A DNA stretch of 64,000 bases, from the NCBI GenBank assembly GCA_024349245.1, contig JALDNG010000104.1:62001-126000 (forward strand), read 5' to 3'. A program made the position numbers and the translations under genes. Source of the DNA: Neodontobutis hainanensis. Lineage: Eukaryota > Chordata > Actinopteri > Gobiiformes > Odontobutidae. The stretch's first letter is position 1, and every line of letters begins with the position of its first letter. Under the pieces are notes generated by a model that was not told where the DNA came from, did no database searches, and saw only the letters and a list, made by a program, of their open reading frames with translations. Of this stretch, positions 35,501 to 42,235 are shown piece after piece.

Positions 35501-36891
35501 ACTAGTGGTTAGAACATTTTTGCCAAGTTCAAGACAAAGCATGCTTTTATCTGTCAAATAAATTTGTCCATTTACAGCTTACACAACAAAAGATGGAAAA
35601 TACAAATACTGTATGTTTTATTCTGTTTTTAATCCCTACATTGACCTCAAGTAACCTACCTACAAGCTGACATGAGTGAGCGGACATGCATTTAAACATT
35701 TACAAGCTAAGGAATTCAAACTAACTCAAAAAGGAACAGTACATACAACAAAGAAATTATTATTGCATTCTTTTGCACTTATTCTTTTGCAATATTGTGA
35801 TTAGCTTGAGTCTACTTCAATCTAATTATATATAGTATATAGTAAATTGTTACTATAATGGTATAATTGTTACTGAAATTTATTTAAAAAGCATTTGGTA
35901 GTTGGACTCAAAGCAAGCAAGTTTATTTACAAAGTAATCTAGCAGCATGTCTGAGATCTGCATCAACGCTTTACATCTCATCACAACAGTTACCATCAAT
36001 TAACAGCAAAATCAATATCTAATCTAATGTTCAATGTGTTATTTGTGATGACTCAGTGTGCACACATAACATCATTTTATTTTATGCTGCCTCTCTGACA
36101 TGCTTCTATTCATAAATACTGAGATGAGTAAGAGCTTAAATACAATAGCAGGCCTCTTTAACAAGCAATGCTTTAGAAATTATCTTAAGGCAATTGCATT
36201 AAGGCTTGTCACAGAAGATCTAATCACTCCAACTTGTCAATTTTCCTTTGGTGGGAGTTCAAATATGATACTGACTGGCATGGTTTACACCGTAGAGAAA
36301 GTTTATTGTGATTTATGGTTTGATTGTTCATGCAGTTCTATGTACCCACCTTGTCTTGCAGGTAGAACCATGTGCATGTTGAAGTTCCCAGACCCTGACT
36401 GGTACTGGGACACTGTGACAAAGATCTGCGTCTTCATCTTTGCCTTTGTGGTCCCTGTGATGGTCATCACAATTTGCTATGGGCTCATGATCCTGCGTCT
36501 GCGTAGCGTCCGTCTACTTTCAGGCTCCAAAGAGAAAGACCGCAACATGAGGCGTATCACCCGCATGGTTCTGGTGGTGGTGGCCGCCTTCATCATCTGC
36601 TGGACCCCCATCCACATCTTCATCATTGTGAAGACCATGGTCAAGATCGAGAAGAGGAACCCTTTTGTCATAGCCAGCTGGCACTTGTGCATAGCTCTGG
36701 GCTACACCAACAGCAGCCTCAACCCAGTTCTCTACGCCTTTCTGGATGAAAACTTCAAGCGTTGCTTCAGGGATTTCTGCCTTCCCTGCCGAAGTCGTGT
36801 CGAGGGGAACAGTCTGAACAGGGGCCGGAACGCCACCAGGGAGCCCATGTCCGTGTGCGCTCCAATGGAAGGAGTGAGAAAGCCAGCATGA
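9619..36891 (+). CDS. oprd1: Delta-type opioid receptor, three coding exons
   Basis: Plasma-membrane class A GPCR for enkephalin-type peptides; the family couples to Gi/o. Joining 9619-9875, 33052-33407 and 36362-36891 gives 1143 bp, or 380 residues (human OPRD1 has 372). Both introns are GT/AG and both junctions keep frame (split Arg86 and Gly205). The N-terminus has three sequons (Asn22, Asn28, Asn40). Visible landmarks are TM1 Asn77, TM2 Asp105, Cys131-Cys209 disulfide, amine-binding Asp138, sodium-site Asn141, DRY at 155-157, TM6 Cys-Trp-Thr-Pro with Trp285 and His289, Tyr319, and NPVLY at 325-329. Cys339 is the likely palmitoylation site. Delta rather than mu or kappa is indicated by ATSTLPFQSA in TM2, TLTMMSVDRY in TM3, GVPIMVMAVTR in TM4/ECL2 and CML-FP-P-WYWDTVTK before TM5. 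Odd points are mu-like Asn118, Lys295 and Trp311, and a C-tail lacking two delta phosphosites. Fish can carry more than one oprd1 paralogue; I cannot tell which this is. Confidence 0.95.
9890..10400. repeat. Degenerate 'ctggtttagtcct' minisatellite
   Basis: Variants of ctggttta, gtcctggttta and gtttagacc recur throughout in both polarities, for example 10320-10400. The units are too diverged for a fixed period. A guanine run with T/A interruptions sits at 10060-10088 (ggagggtgggggtgggggtgg). Confidence 0.5.
11045..11390 (-). mobile_element. tRNA-derived SINE, copy A (near full length)
   Basis: On the minus strand a tRNA-like head carries an A box TGGCTCAGTGG (complement of 11362-11372) and a B box GGTTCGAATCCC (complement of 11318-11329). 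A conserved body follows with TTGGGCAAGACACTTAACCC. The 3' tail reads TGTAAAGCGCTTTGGGTGCCC, then GCACTATATAAATGCATG. This is RNA polymerase III promoter architecture in a short retroposon, not a functional tRNA. Confidence 0.75.
12425..12500. repeat. Short fish interspersed repeat
   Basis: The string 'ttaacctttatttaaccagg' followed by 'ttgagatcaagatctct' is a recurrent motif in fish genomes. Only about 75 bp is present and I cannot assign the parent family. Confidence 0.4.
12580..12970. repeat. Degenerate 'ttagcatttgacattttt' minisatellite, part 1
   Basis: Repeated variants of tagcatttgacactgtttt, ttagtatttgacattttct and tgcatttgacttttctt occur in loose tandem. One copy of a dispersed module is embedded at 12770-12830. 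The same motif resumes at 14095-14225. Confidence 0.5.
12770..12830. repeat. Dispersed repeat module, copy 2
   Basis: tagatgcctttcccttaacc, then ttttcttcaaggtgacctgg and atgactgagatccctgacag. Matches copies near 6140 and 42165. Confidence 0.6.
13194..13283. repeat. (TTA)n microsatellite
   Basis: Almost 90 bp of TTA units with one interruption (ttg near 13221). It generates a spurious polyleucine frame. Confidence 0.95.
13290..13485 (-). mobile_element. SINE fragment, 3' part, copy B
   Basis: It starts with the tail motif ttttatatagtgcttttctgg. A body follows with attcattcactccacagtcacacactggtgg, the same order as the SINE at 54458-54755. The tRNA-like head is missing. Confidence 0.6.
13718..13925 (-). 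pseudogene. LINE ORF2 C-terminal fragment (RTE/RTEX-like), copy 1
   Basis: The minus strand encodes the end of a LINE ORF2 with recognisable pieces such as LERCSGHVPLG and ELDEVSGEKKVWASLLR. It is the same family as 55498-55985 but shorter and more diverged. It interrupts the TTTGACATTT minisatellite region together with the neighbouring SINE fragment. Clade assignment is tentative. Confidence 0.6.
14095..14225. repeat. Degenerate 'ttagcatttgacattttt' minisatellite, part 2
   Basis: Units such as aacatttgacttttgtt, aacatttgacttttttac, aagcaattgacattttttt and agcatatgacatttttcc. This continues the array seen at 12580-12970 on the other side of the inserted SINE and LINE fragments. Confidence 0.5.
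15750..16765. mobile_element. Possible hAT-type remnant
   Basis: The right side ends with gattaatcacaattaaaa, then aacgttgctcagcacta, which resembles the terminus of hAT-related fish repeats. The left side starts near tacgcatttacacag and includes a CCAAT motif. I could not find a clean matching left end or target duplication, and there is no transposase frame. Confidence 0.3.
17883..17887. repeat. Target-site duplication, left copy
   Basis: CCTTC directly abuts the LTR; the same pentamer is at 23246-23250. Five bp is usual for Ty3/Gypsy integrases. Confidence 0.85.
17888..18372 (-). repeat. 3' LTR of the chromovirus
   Basis: Reads the same as the 5' LTR over 485 bp. Its TATAAG is at 18234-18229, the self-primer string at 18204-18194 and AATAAA at 17952-17947. 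Identity of the two LTRs points to a recent insertion, subject to alignment. Confidence 0.92.
18177..21706 (-). pseudogene. pol: Chromovirus pol: PR-RT-RH-IN-chromodomain (frame broken)
   Basis: Polyprotein needed for reverse transcription and integration. Pieces in order: protease with DSGAD near 21575-21561; RT with YLDD in the open segment 20802-20140; RNase H in segments around 20300-19800; integrase in 19743-18979. Integrase has a zinc-binding H-X6-H...C-X2-C and catalytic Asp102, Asp162, Glu198 with 35 residues between the last two. A chromodomain lies at 18578-18432 (AYTVRRIMDV to PSLIREF). I see frame changes near 21090, 20865, 20190, 20065, 19800 and 19060. The final segment stays open through the polypurine tract into the 3' LTR, ending at 18177. 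All catalytic motifs are recognisable, so decay is by small indels rather than substitution. Confidence 0.88.
18376..18386 (-). promoter_or_regulatory. Polypurine tract
   Basis: The sense strand reads AGAGGGGGGGG then TAC directly before the 3' LTR TG. This is the usual plus-strand primer of LTR elements. Confidence 0.8.
21683..22744 (-). pseudogene. gag: Chromovirus gag (frame broken)
   Basis: Structural protein of the element. It starts at the ATG at 22744, five bases past the primer-binding site, with the MNPAEP start typical of sushi-type Gag. An in-frame TGA lies at 22594-22592. Coding sense then continues in a second frame (APYSGDLG region) and returns to the first frame near 22400, so two compensating frame changes are needed. 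The rest is open to the stop at 21683. It includes the Gag core (HWASAVWEKQ, FAIEFRSLA) and one CCHC zinc knuckle (CX2CX4HX4C, 21760-21719). A GGGAAAA heptamer sits just before the stop. Only about 60 residues at the start and 250 at the end are intact in one frame. Confidence 0.85.
21701..21707 (-). promoter_or_regulatory. -1 ribosomal frameshift heptamer
   Basis: The sense strand reads G-GGA-AAA, grouped in the gag frame as X-XXY-YYZ, six codons before the gag stop. The pol frame is exactly -1 to gag here (GGG-AAA-AGG). PEG10 and sushi elements use the close relative GGGAAAC. Confidence 0.65.
22749..22759 (-). promoter_or_regulatory. Self-priming primer-binding site
   Basis: One base after the 5' LTR the sense strand reads TACGATCTGGC. 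This is the exact complement of GCCAGATCGTA inside the LTR, placed 30 nt after its TATA box. There is no TGG-initial tRNA-type site flush with the LTR. The layout matches the Tf1-type self-priming scheme, in which the RNA's own 5' end primes reverse transcription. Confidence 0.7.
22761..23245 (-). repeat. 5' LTR of the chromovirus
   Basis: 485 bp, starting TGTCACGG and ending TTAACA on the sense strand. A TATAAG (23107-23102) lies 30 nt upstream of the first base of GCCAGATCGTA (23077-23067). That string is the expected RNA 5' end because it pairs with the primer-binding site. An AATAAA (22825-22820) marks the likely polyadenylation signal when the LTR acts at the 3' end. The U3/R/U5 boundaries are therefore inferred. 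Confidence 0.92.
23246..23250. repeat. Target-site duplication, right copy
   Basis: CCTTC directly abuts the LTR; pairs with 17883-17887. Confidence 0.85.
23429..23515. repeat. (AT)n microsatellite
   Basis: An essentially pure AT dinucleotide run of nearly 90 bp. Confidence 0.95.
25418..25580 (+). mobile_element. tRNA-derived SINE fragment, copy C
   Basis: On the plus strand the head reads gggcgcagtggctcaggtagagcag, with a decayed B box ttcaattcc. The body follows with gttgtgtccttgagcaagacacttaaccc. This is the same family as 11045-11390, truncated before the tail. Confidence 0.65.
25600..26525 (-). pseudogene. LINE reverse transcriptase remnant (RTE/RTEX-like), copy 2
   Basis: The minus strand retains RT pieces: YESCPEYLKSLDVAGVSWLT, SGTVHLDWQTGVVVPLFKKGD, a decayed YYRRITLLSL, then the SLVCIVGSKSDLFPVHVGL segment. 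The region between the RT core and the C-terminus is deleted (joined near 25735), and the frame is broken. Same family as 55498-55985. A 15-bp inverted repeat marks its low-coordinate end. Confidence 0.7.
25637..25671. repeat. Perfect 15-bp hairpin in LINE fragment
   Basis: gagtaccggctctac, a 5-nt loop tctga, then gtagagccggtactc. The related copy at 55785-55815 reads straight through here without the inversion. Confidence 0.8.
28028..28455. repeat. Interspersed repeat, family unclear
   Basis: Contains ttatttatttacttgtttatt followed by gaacagggacagtacacatt (28355-28405). This is a common fish repeat terminus. A related but diverged string (gacaatgcacattaattaac) occurs at 28050-28070. No coding potential is seen. 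Confidence 0.35.
29690..31135. mobile_element. Composite: older repeat split by an L2-like LINE
   Basis: The left part, 29690-29815, has 'ggtattgatccgatacc'. The right part, 30590-31135, ends 'atttggatcaatccgcccacc'. Both sides look like ends of one DNA-transposon-type repeat. The LINE at 29828-30567 sits between them. No transposase frame is visible. The call rests on matching end motifs and on my memory of the intervening sequence type. Confidence 0.35.
29828..30567 (-). pseudogene. L2-like LINE, 5'-truncated ORF2 end
   Basis: The minus strand is open for 171 residues (30564-30049) and encodes the C-terminal part of a LINE ORF2. Motifs are HAFISSQLDYCNSLYTG, HIAPVLASLHWLPIRYRIDFKIL, YKSLNGAAPTYLSELL and APRLWNCLP. 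The 3' UTR ends TGTGCTATATAAAGAAATTTG, then four (TTTGAC) units (29828-29851), a tandem tail typical of this LINE group. Loss of the upstream RT domain is usual 5' truncation. The frame is nearly intact, but a few residues after LQLV appear deleted. Confidence 0.8.
31381..31450 (-). mobile_element. LINE 3' end scrap (Rex1-like)
   Basis: 'gaatagaatagctttattgtc' repeated once as 'agctttattgtc'. The reverse complement matches the 'caataaagctattctattc' type 3' tail of Rex1-like elements. It abuts an L2-like fragment. Confidence 0.4.
31455..32168 (+). pseudogene. L2-like LINE, 5'-truncated copy
   Basis: The plus strand encodes the same C-terminal ORF2 region in broken frames: IHAFISSRLDYCNGL, then after a frameshift AYEPPRTLRTS, KFHAAKTWNNLPDEVKQAS and FLFSSAYTTT. 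The 3' UTR reads ctgtaaagcactttgagttacc, then tgctatataaataaaattgcc, ending in a TTGCC-type tail. A close inverted copy of its last 270 bp is at 39752-40022. Confidence 0.8.
33052..33407 (+). CDS. oprd1: oprd1 coding exon 2 (TM2-TM4)
   Basis: The acceptor is a pyrimidine-rich tract ending cacccag at 33051. The first base completes Arg86, followed by YTKMKTATNIYIFNLA. The exon carries TM2, ECL1, TM3 with Asp138 and DRY155-157, ICL2 and TM4. It ends in the Gly205 codon before donor gtaagc at 33408. Its codon use and GC content stand out from the AT-rich intron sequence on both sides. Open frame extends upstream of the acceptor and downstream of the donor, but that sequence is intronic. Confidence 0.95.
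33408..36361 (+). other. oprd1 intron 2 (about 3.0 kb)
   Basis: Donor gtaagc, acceptor cttgcag. It holds one V-SINE-like element (33935-34185). A LINE-tail-like scrap sits near 35900-35925. The remaining sequence shows nothing I can name. Confidence 0.85.
33935..34185 (+). mobile_element. V-SINE-like element, internally deleted
   Basis: The head reads gcacagtggcacagtggtgagg with 'cctgcctc'. It jumps to ccaaacacatgcatgta and continues actctaaagtgtccctagtaa, gttagccctgcgactaactgg and gctgctggaataggctccag. The B box and part of the body are missing compared with 45632-46016. Confidence 0.65.
36362..36891 (+). CDS. oprd1: oprd1 coding exon 3 (ECL2 to C-terminus)
   Basis: The acceptor is cttgcag ending at 36361; the first two bases complete Gly205. 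The exon encodes the ECL2 cysteine Cys209, TM5, ICL3 (SGSKEKDRNMRRITR), TM6, ECL3, TM7, helix 8 (ENFKRCFR) and a 39-residue tail, ending at TGA 36889-36891. ECL3 reads KIEKRNP, with Lys295 just before it and Trp311 after it. The ICL3 and TM7 sequences are near-invariant in opioid receptors. A long in-frame extension upstream of 36362 is intronic and has no receptor similarity. Confidence 0.95.
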
Positions 36892-37092
36892 CTAGGCATG
36901 GACCGGGTTCCCCGCATATCCCGGAGAATCCAGCAAGATCTACAGTCGGAGGTCACCCAAATCTCCACCACAGAGTTTTAACAGACAACGTATTGTGTGG
37001 AATTTATACAAGAAAGATATAGTGAGAAACAGAGCGGCATTTTAATATTAATGTTATGGCTTATGGGAGAAGTGGATAACTCAAGGAATAAA
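36892..37092 (+). promoter_or_regulatory. Start of oprd1 3' UTR with first candidate poly(A) signal
   Basis: After the stop codon the sequence becomes progressively AT-rich. The first AATAAA is at 37087-37092, about 196 nt past the stop. Further AATAAA hexamers occur near 37863, 39003 and 39252, so a longer 3' UTR is possible. RNA evidence would be needed to choose. Confidence 0.35.
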
Positions 37093-38439
37093 TTGAATTG
37101 TCCAAAAAGCGGAGACAGATAATGGATCAGAAAATGCTTTTTATATTGGAAACAGTATCAAAAACCCCAAAAGGATTGTGTCTTGTTGAAAAGGAACAGC
37201 GTCGGTCAGAGACAAAGACATATGTGAAACAATGGCTTTTTACATCCAAACCTCCTCTTCAAAAACACATTACATCACACAAGCATCAGACACAATCCTT
37301 CAGGCCTTACAAAGCTAAACCTCACCACGTACACAGCCAATGATCCATCACTGTGTATTGTCTGGCACAAGATACACTGTTGCTATGAATTATTTGTGAA
37401 TCCTCCATTGGAACTGTATAAGATTTAGAAACGTTTGTTTTTAAAAATCACGATTCACTGTCATTGGCAAAGTCTGGATTTCATGAGACAAGAAACATTA
37501 GCAAGCACACTTCGAAGGGTTTTATGATAATAATTTACAAAGAATGTTTTCTGCTTTTCATACTTTTCTCTTGTCATATGTTATTACGGTTGCCAACCTA
37601 AACCCATCCCTTACACTTGTAAAAAGTAAATATAATCATCATATCATAAAAGCTGCTTGTTGGACAAAGAAATGAGATGAACATGTGAAAAGGTGCCTGT
37701 CCTGCAAAGGCTTTAATGGCAGTACTGATCTGCATTTCAAATGAGGTAAAAAAAAAAAAGAAGCCTCATCTGTCACAGTCAATAATCGTAAGACTACTGG
37801 ATCATTTATTTACAGTTACCAACCTTGACACAAATCAAATTGGAGACATCAATCAATGGACTAAATAAATGACTCTTCAAACTTTGCAAACCAGATTTGA
37901 GACGTCAGTAATCCAGTTGTTTAATCGAATTAGCTGGCTCTGAAATATGTTGAAGATATGATGGGTTATTCAGTCCAGAGCTACATGAATGTGAACTGTA
38001 CATAAAATTGTACAAGGCTTTTCCATCGGATTTGCATTTTTAAAGCCGCAAAGATTTTTATGTTGTGCCTGTATAATCTACTCTCCTATGTCCTGATATG
38101 AAACCAGGAAGCAAAGCACAGATGGACATTACAAGCGGATTCCTGCTCTGGTTTCATTTTCAGTCATTTTCTTATGTGCTGAAAGTAGAAATATCAATAA
38201 GGGCACAGAGAAGAAAATATAGAATATACTCTATGTGTATAAAGTCAGATTTTTGCAGTGTTTTTTTTTTTTTTTACATGGACAGTAGTTATTTAAAGTG
38301 TATCCTATTTACATTCTCTGTGCTTAGCTTTGATTACATGCTGCATATGTATGTATGGTAAACATGGTTTCTTAGCTATTGTTCTTAGGCCAGTCATGAA
38401 GGGTGAAATGAATTAAAGCAACACTAGGTAACTTTAAAT

Positions 38440-38560
38440 TAACGCGTTAGGTGTCACAGGAGGTTGGAGCCTATCCCAGCAGTTTTGAGTCTGATACCCA
38501 ACACAATGGCCAGTTAATCGCAGGGCTAACATTTAGATACATATGCTGACTGGACAATTC
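38440..38560 (-). mobile_element. V-SINE-like 3' fragment
   Basis: It contains 'ggagcctatcccagcag', 'ggccagttaatcgcagggctaac' and 'atttag', the 3' half of the same SINE family read on the minus strand. Confidence 0.55.
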
Positions 38561-39751
38561 TGAGTCAACATCTCAATTTATCTCAATTTTAAGTCAACTC
38601 ACCTGCAGTTAACACTACAGTAAATACACATGAAGAGGACAGTGCAGGTCATCAAATGTATATGTTTTTAAACAAACAATATGCACTATTTTACCATTAT
38701 TGTTAAACTTACTGTGTGTACTAGCAGCCAATAGCTGTCTGGGATGTGGCTGAGATGTTGCCATTTTTACCGAGAATGATGTTTTCTGTTGGCAGTTTAC
38801 ACATCCATACAAGGGGTAATAGAAATAATAAAAACAAATAAAAAAAAACAGCCTTATGTAACCCCCCAAAATTTGGCAGCCAACACTGTGATGTTACCTA
38901 GTGTTGCTATAACGTAGCAGTGTTGTGCTACACTTTGTATTAAACTATATATAAAAAACAGATGTATCAGATTATTTTTCTCAAACCAAAGCAGCATGTG
39001 TTAATAAAACAAATTCCACGCATCAATGTAGACTTGGCTGAGTGGACAGCTAATTAAAATTGGATAAATTGAGTATCATACCAAATAAATGTATACATTA
39101 AACACATTTTCTGAACTGTGTGTTTTTAAGGTATGCTAGAATTGAAATGGTTAATGTTAATAAATTTGCCAAACTTTTTTCAATCATTTAGGTTTTGTTA
39201 TTCCAGTTTTGCTCACTGTAATTATATAAAATGTTTTTTTTACAATTCAGTAATAAAGAGAGCCTTTTTAATAGATGCAATGTCAATGTCTGTTAGGGTT
39301 GAATGGAGCAGTCAGAAATCTATCACCAGCTGGTTGTCAAAGTGACTGGGGCCATTAAAGTGTAACTCGGCGTGCAGTTTTGTCTTAATGGCTGCGGGGA
39401 CTTTGCTCAACAAGCACACGGCCCTCCTCCATGCATCCTCCCAAATCAAGTTCCTCGCTTAGAAGCTTTGTCTGATCTTCTGTATCATTCGGAACAAACA
39501 TCAAGTCGTACGACAGGCTGTCATGTCTGACTGCCTCCCCAATCATCCTACAGAACACATTCTCCCTGTCAGCTTTTCACAGCAATCCCACAAAGGACCA
39601 GCATGAAAAAGTATCTTACGTTTAGAAGGCTAACAGGTGTTTTTTTTTAACAGATAAACATAAAAATACAGACACAAAGCCACAAGAGCAAACAGTCTTA
39701 ATAGGTTATGTAAAAAACACATCAGACAAATTATACAATGTTAATGGTTTA

Positions 39752-40022
39752 GGCAAGGCAATTTTATTTATATAGCACAATTCATACACTGGGTAACTCA
39801 AAGTGCTTTACAGGAATAAAAGACAACTTACAAGATTTAGATTTGGAAACATAAGAAAGATTAAAAGAATTATAAAAGAAGAAGAGTGCAGATAAAAAAA
39901 AACATTTTAAGTTGTGGTGTAGGCGGAGCTGAAAAGGAAGGTTTTTAACCTTGAACATTGTTAAAGTTGAGGCTTGTTTTACTGCATCTGGGAGGTTGTT
40001 CCAGGTTTTTGCTGCAGTTTAC
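39752..40022 (-). mobile_element. L2-like LINE 3' fragment, inverted copy
   Basis: Reverse complement of the end of 31455-32168 at high similarity. It covers the AKTWNNLPD coding end, the TTGTTAAAGT-type stretch, the 3' UTR and the TTGCCTTGCC tail. It truncates just upstream of the KTWNN codons. Confidence 0.8.
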
Positions 40023-41034
40023 CTGATTAGTCATCAAATTTGATTTGTTCCACTGTTTTTATTTTTATTTCTGTGGAATTAATTAATTTTCACTGTGACA
40101 CATTTCTAAAACTTGGATCAAAAACTACAATTATTAGATTAATGCTAATATTACTGGATAATTTACAACCAAGCTAATAGTGCTTTACAGTAGGGCAGTT
40201 AAAACAGCTCCAAATAATACCAGCAGAAAGAGGATAAAGAACCTAGTGGAAGTTCACTCAAAGCATAATTAGAAGGGTTAATACTCAATGAATAAAATGT
40301 GTTTAATCATTCAACCTGCAATTCTAGGTGTTCTAGGCTAGCAGAATTAAGTACATAGTCATCAATCCAATCCGCCAAAGTGGCTAAGCTAGTTGAAAAT
40401 ACACTTTGTCCACCAAGGCTGAAATCCATTTTATGTTACAAGTTTTTTATTCTGCAGTTTTTAACTCTAGACCTTATCTGAAAAATGTCCCCAGTCATTT
40501 ATTTTTTTATAAAAACATTTACAATAAGATAACCCATATACTGTAGCAAGTAGTATTAGCATACTGCATTATCTTTCAAGAAACTCCAAAACTAGTGGGA
40601 AAATAGACATTTTATTTTACTTTGTGACCCATTCAGGACCATTAACTATTATACCCATAACTAACCTATATAACAAAGTATAATTGTTATAAAAATGTTA
40701 TATTTAATGTTTTAATACAATCACAAGTGTAGTTAATGGTAAAACACTTTGGAAGACTTTCTAACGGCACTAATACTAACAGTAATGCTAATACTATTAA
40801 TTTAAAACCATTGAAGAAGTAAGAAAATATATACCTAAAACTATTTGTATGGGATAAAATTTAATCTTCTACAATTGTAAGATATAAATCATTTCCTGCT
40901 GTATTGGTCTATTGTCGTGACGTGTGATGATATGTGCGCAGGTTGGTTTGTCAGACGGTGGATGGAGGGAGGGATTAATGGCCATGTTGAGGAGCCCTTT
41001 AGATTAGAGTTGTTGATGAGCAGTTACGTTTGCT

Positions 41035-41115
41035 AAACATTGTCCTCATTTACTCATGTAAAGCACTTTGGGAGCCCGAGGAGGGAACAAAAAATTGCTA
41101 TATAAATGCATACAA
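41035..41115 (+). mobile_element. LINE/SINE 3' tail fragment
   Basis: tgtaaagcactttgggagccc, then aaaattgctatataaatgca, the tail shared by the L2-like LINEs and the tRNA-SINE family in this window. Confidence 0.5.
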
Positions 41116-42130
41116 TTTCGGTTTTCATCAATCATTGAATCAAATCAATCAATGGTAAAAAAATATATATATAATACTTATATCTCTGATTGCTCCTCTG
41201 ATCTTTTGTTTAGCTGTCACATGCTTTATTTTTTTAGCCAAAATAGCCTTATTTTGTTATGTGACTTTTCTTCAACCGTTACCTGCTTATTGTAAAAACT
41301 AGATGGTCATGTTTCTCTTTGGTAAACCTCGGCTTGACAATAAACTGCATTCATTTTGTTATAAAATGTTAATTTGTGACGTTCATACAGTATATTGATA
41401 CATTGCTATTTCTGGAGAATTTTCATCTTTGCTTTTATAGTGCACCTGTTGTTTCTAATGTAATCGGTCGCCATCAGGCTAATACATAAATAAAATGGAG
41501 TTAAAATCAGACCAGCATGTGACTTTTCTTTCCAAAATGCATTAAGTACTGTTTCTGTTAAACATCTCCATTTTTTTAATACTGTTTCAAAACCTGGAAT
41601 GTATTTCCCAATCATTTAAAGACATATATTATATATATAAACATTAAATAATTATACAGGAATCTGTGATGTATTTAGGTGTTTCACTAAATGCGCCATG
41701 ATTTTATCATATAGTGTTGGGTTATATACGGTGTTATATATATACATTTACAAAAACATGACATTATTACATAGTTGATTTTTGTGTTTTTATAATGCAT
41801 TTTTAGTTGATTGCATAATATACGAAAAAAAAATCTTATATTTTCAGAATTGCTTACATATGTGACATTATAAAGAAATGTATATTATGACAATCACCAC
41901 AATGTTATATACATAACAAAGTGGATTAAGTAGAAAGAAAAATAATCACATAATTCTTTTACATGTTGCTTTGTTTCATGATGCATTTAGGTGGTTCATT
42001 TCATATTGTGACAACAATATATTACGGTAGAATTTATATTAAGTTATCACATATTGTGACATGATTACATAATGCTATTTAATGTAATTTTGCAGTGCAT
42101 TCAAGTAGTTAATGACACAGAGTGAAAAAA

Positions 42131-42235
42131 AACACATTTTCAAGGTGAACTTCACCTTGAAAACTGTGTCCAGATGCTTTTACTCAATCCTTTTCTACAA
42201 GATGTCCTGGATGACTGAGAACCTTCACAGACTTT
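42131..42235. repeat. Palindrome plus dispersed module, copy 3
   Basis: 42137-42163 is a perfect 13-bp inverted repeat (ttttcaaggtgaa / ttcaccttgaaaa) with a one-base centre. acaca and tgtgt extend it with one offset base. It leads straight into the module tccagatgctttt ... ctggatgactgagaacctt, also seen near 6140 and 12770. Confidence 0.75.

Noticed and set aside
36100..36361. Open frame upstream of exon 3
   Set aside because: Sequence before the cttgcag acceptor is unlike any opioid receptor, and splicing exon 2 to 36362 keeps frame with the ECL2 cysteine.
9619..36891. Assignment as mu (oprm1) or kappa (oprk1) receptor
   Set aside because: TM3 (TLTMMS), TM4/ECL2 (GVPIMVMAVTR) and the CML-FP-P-WYWDTVTK stretch are delta-type. 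Only a few pocket residues are mu-like.
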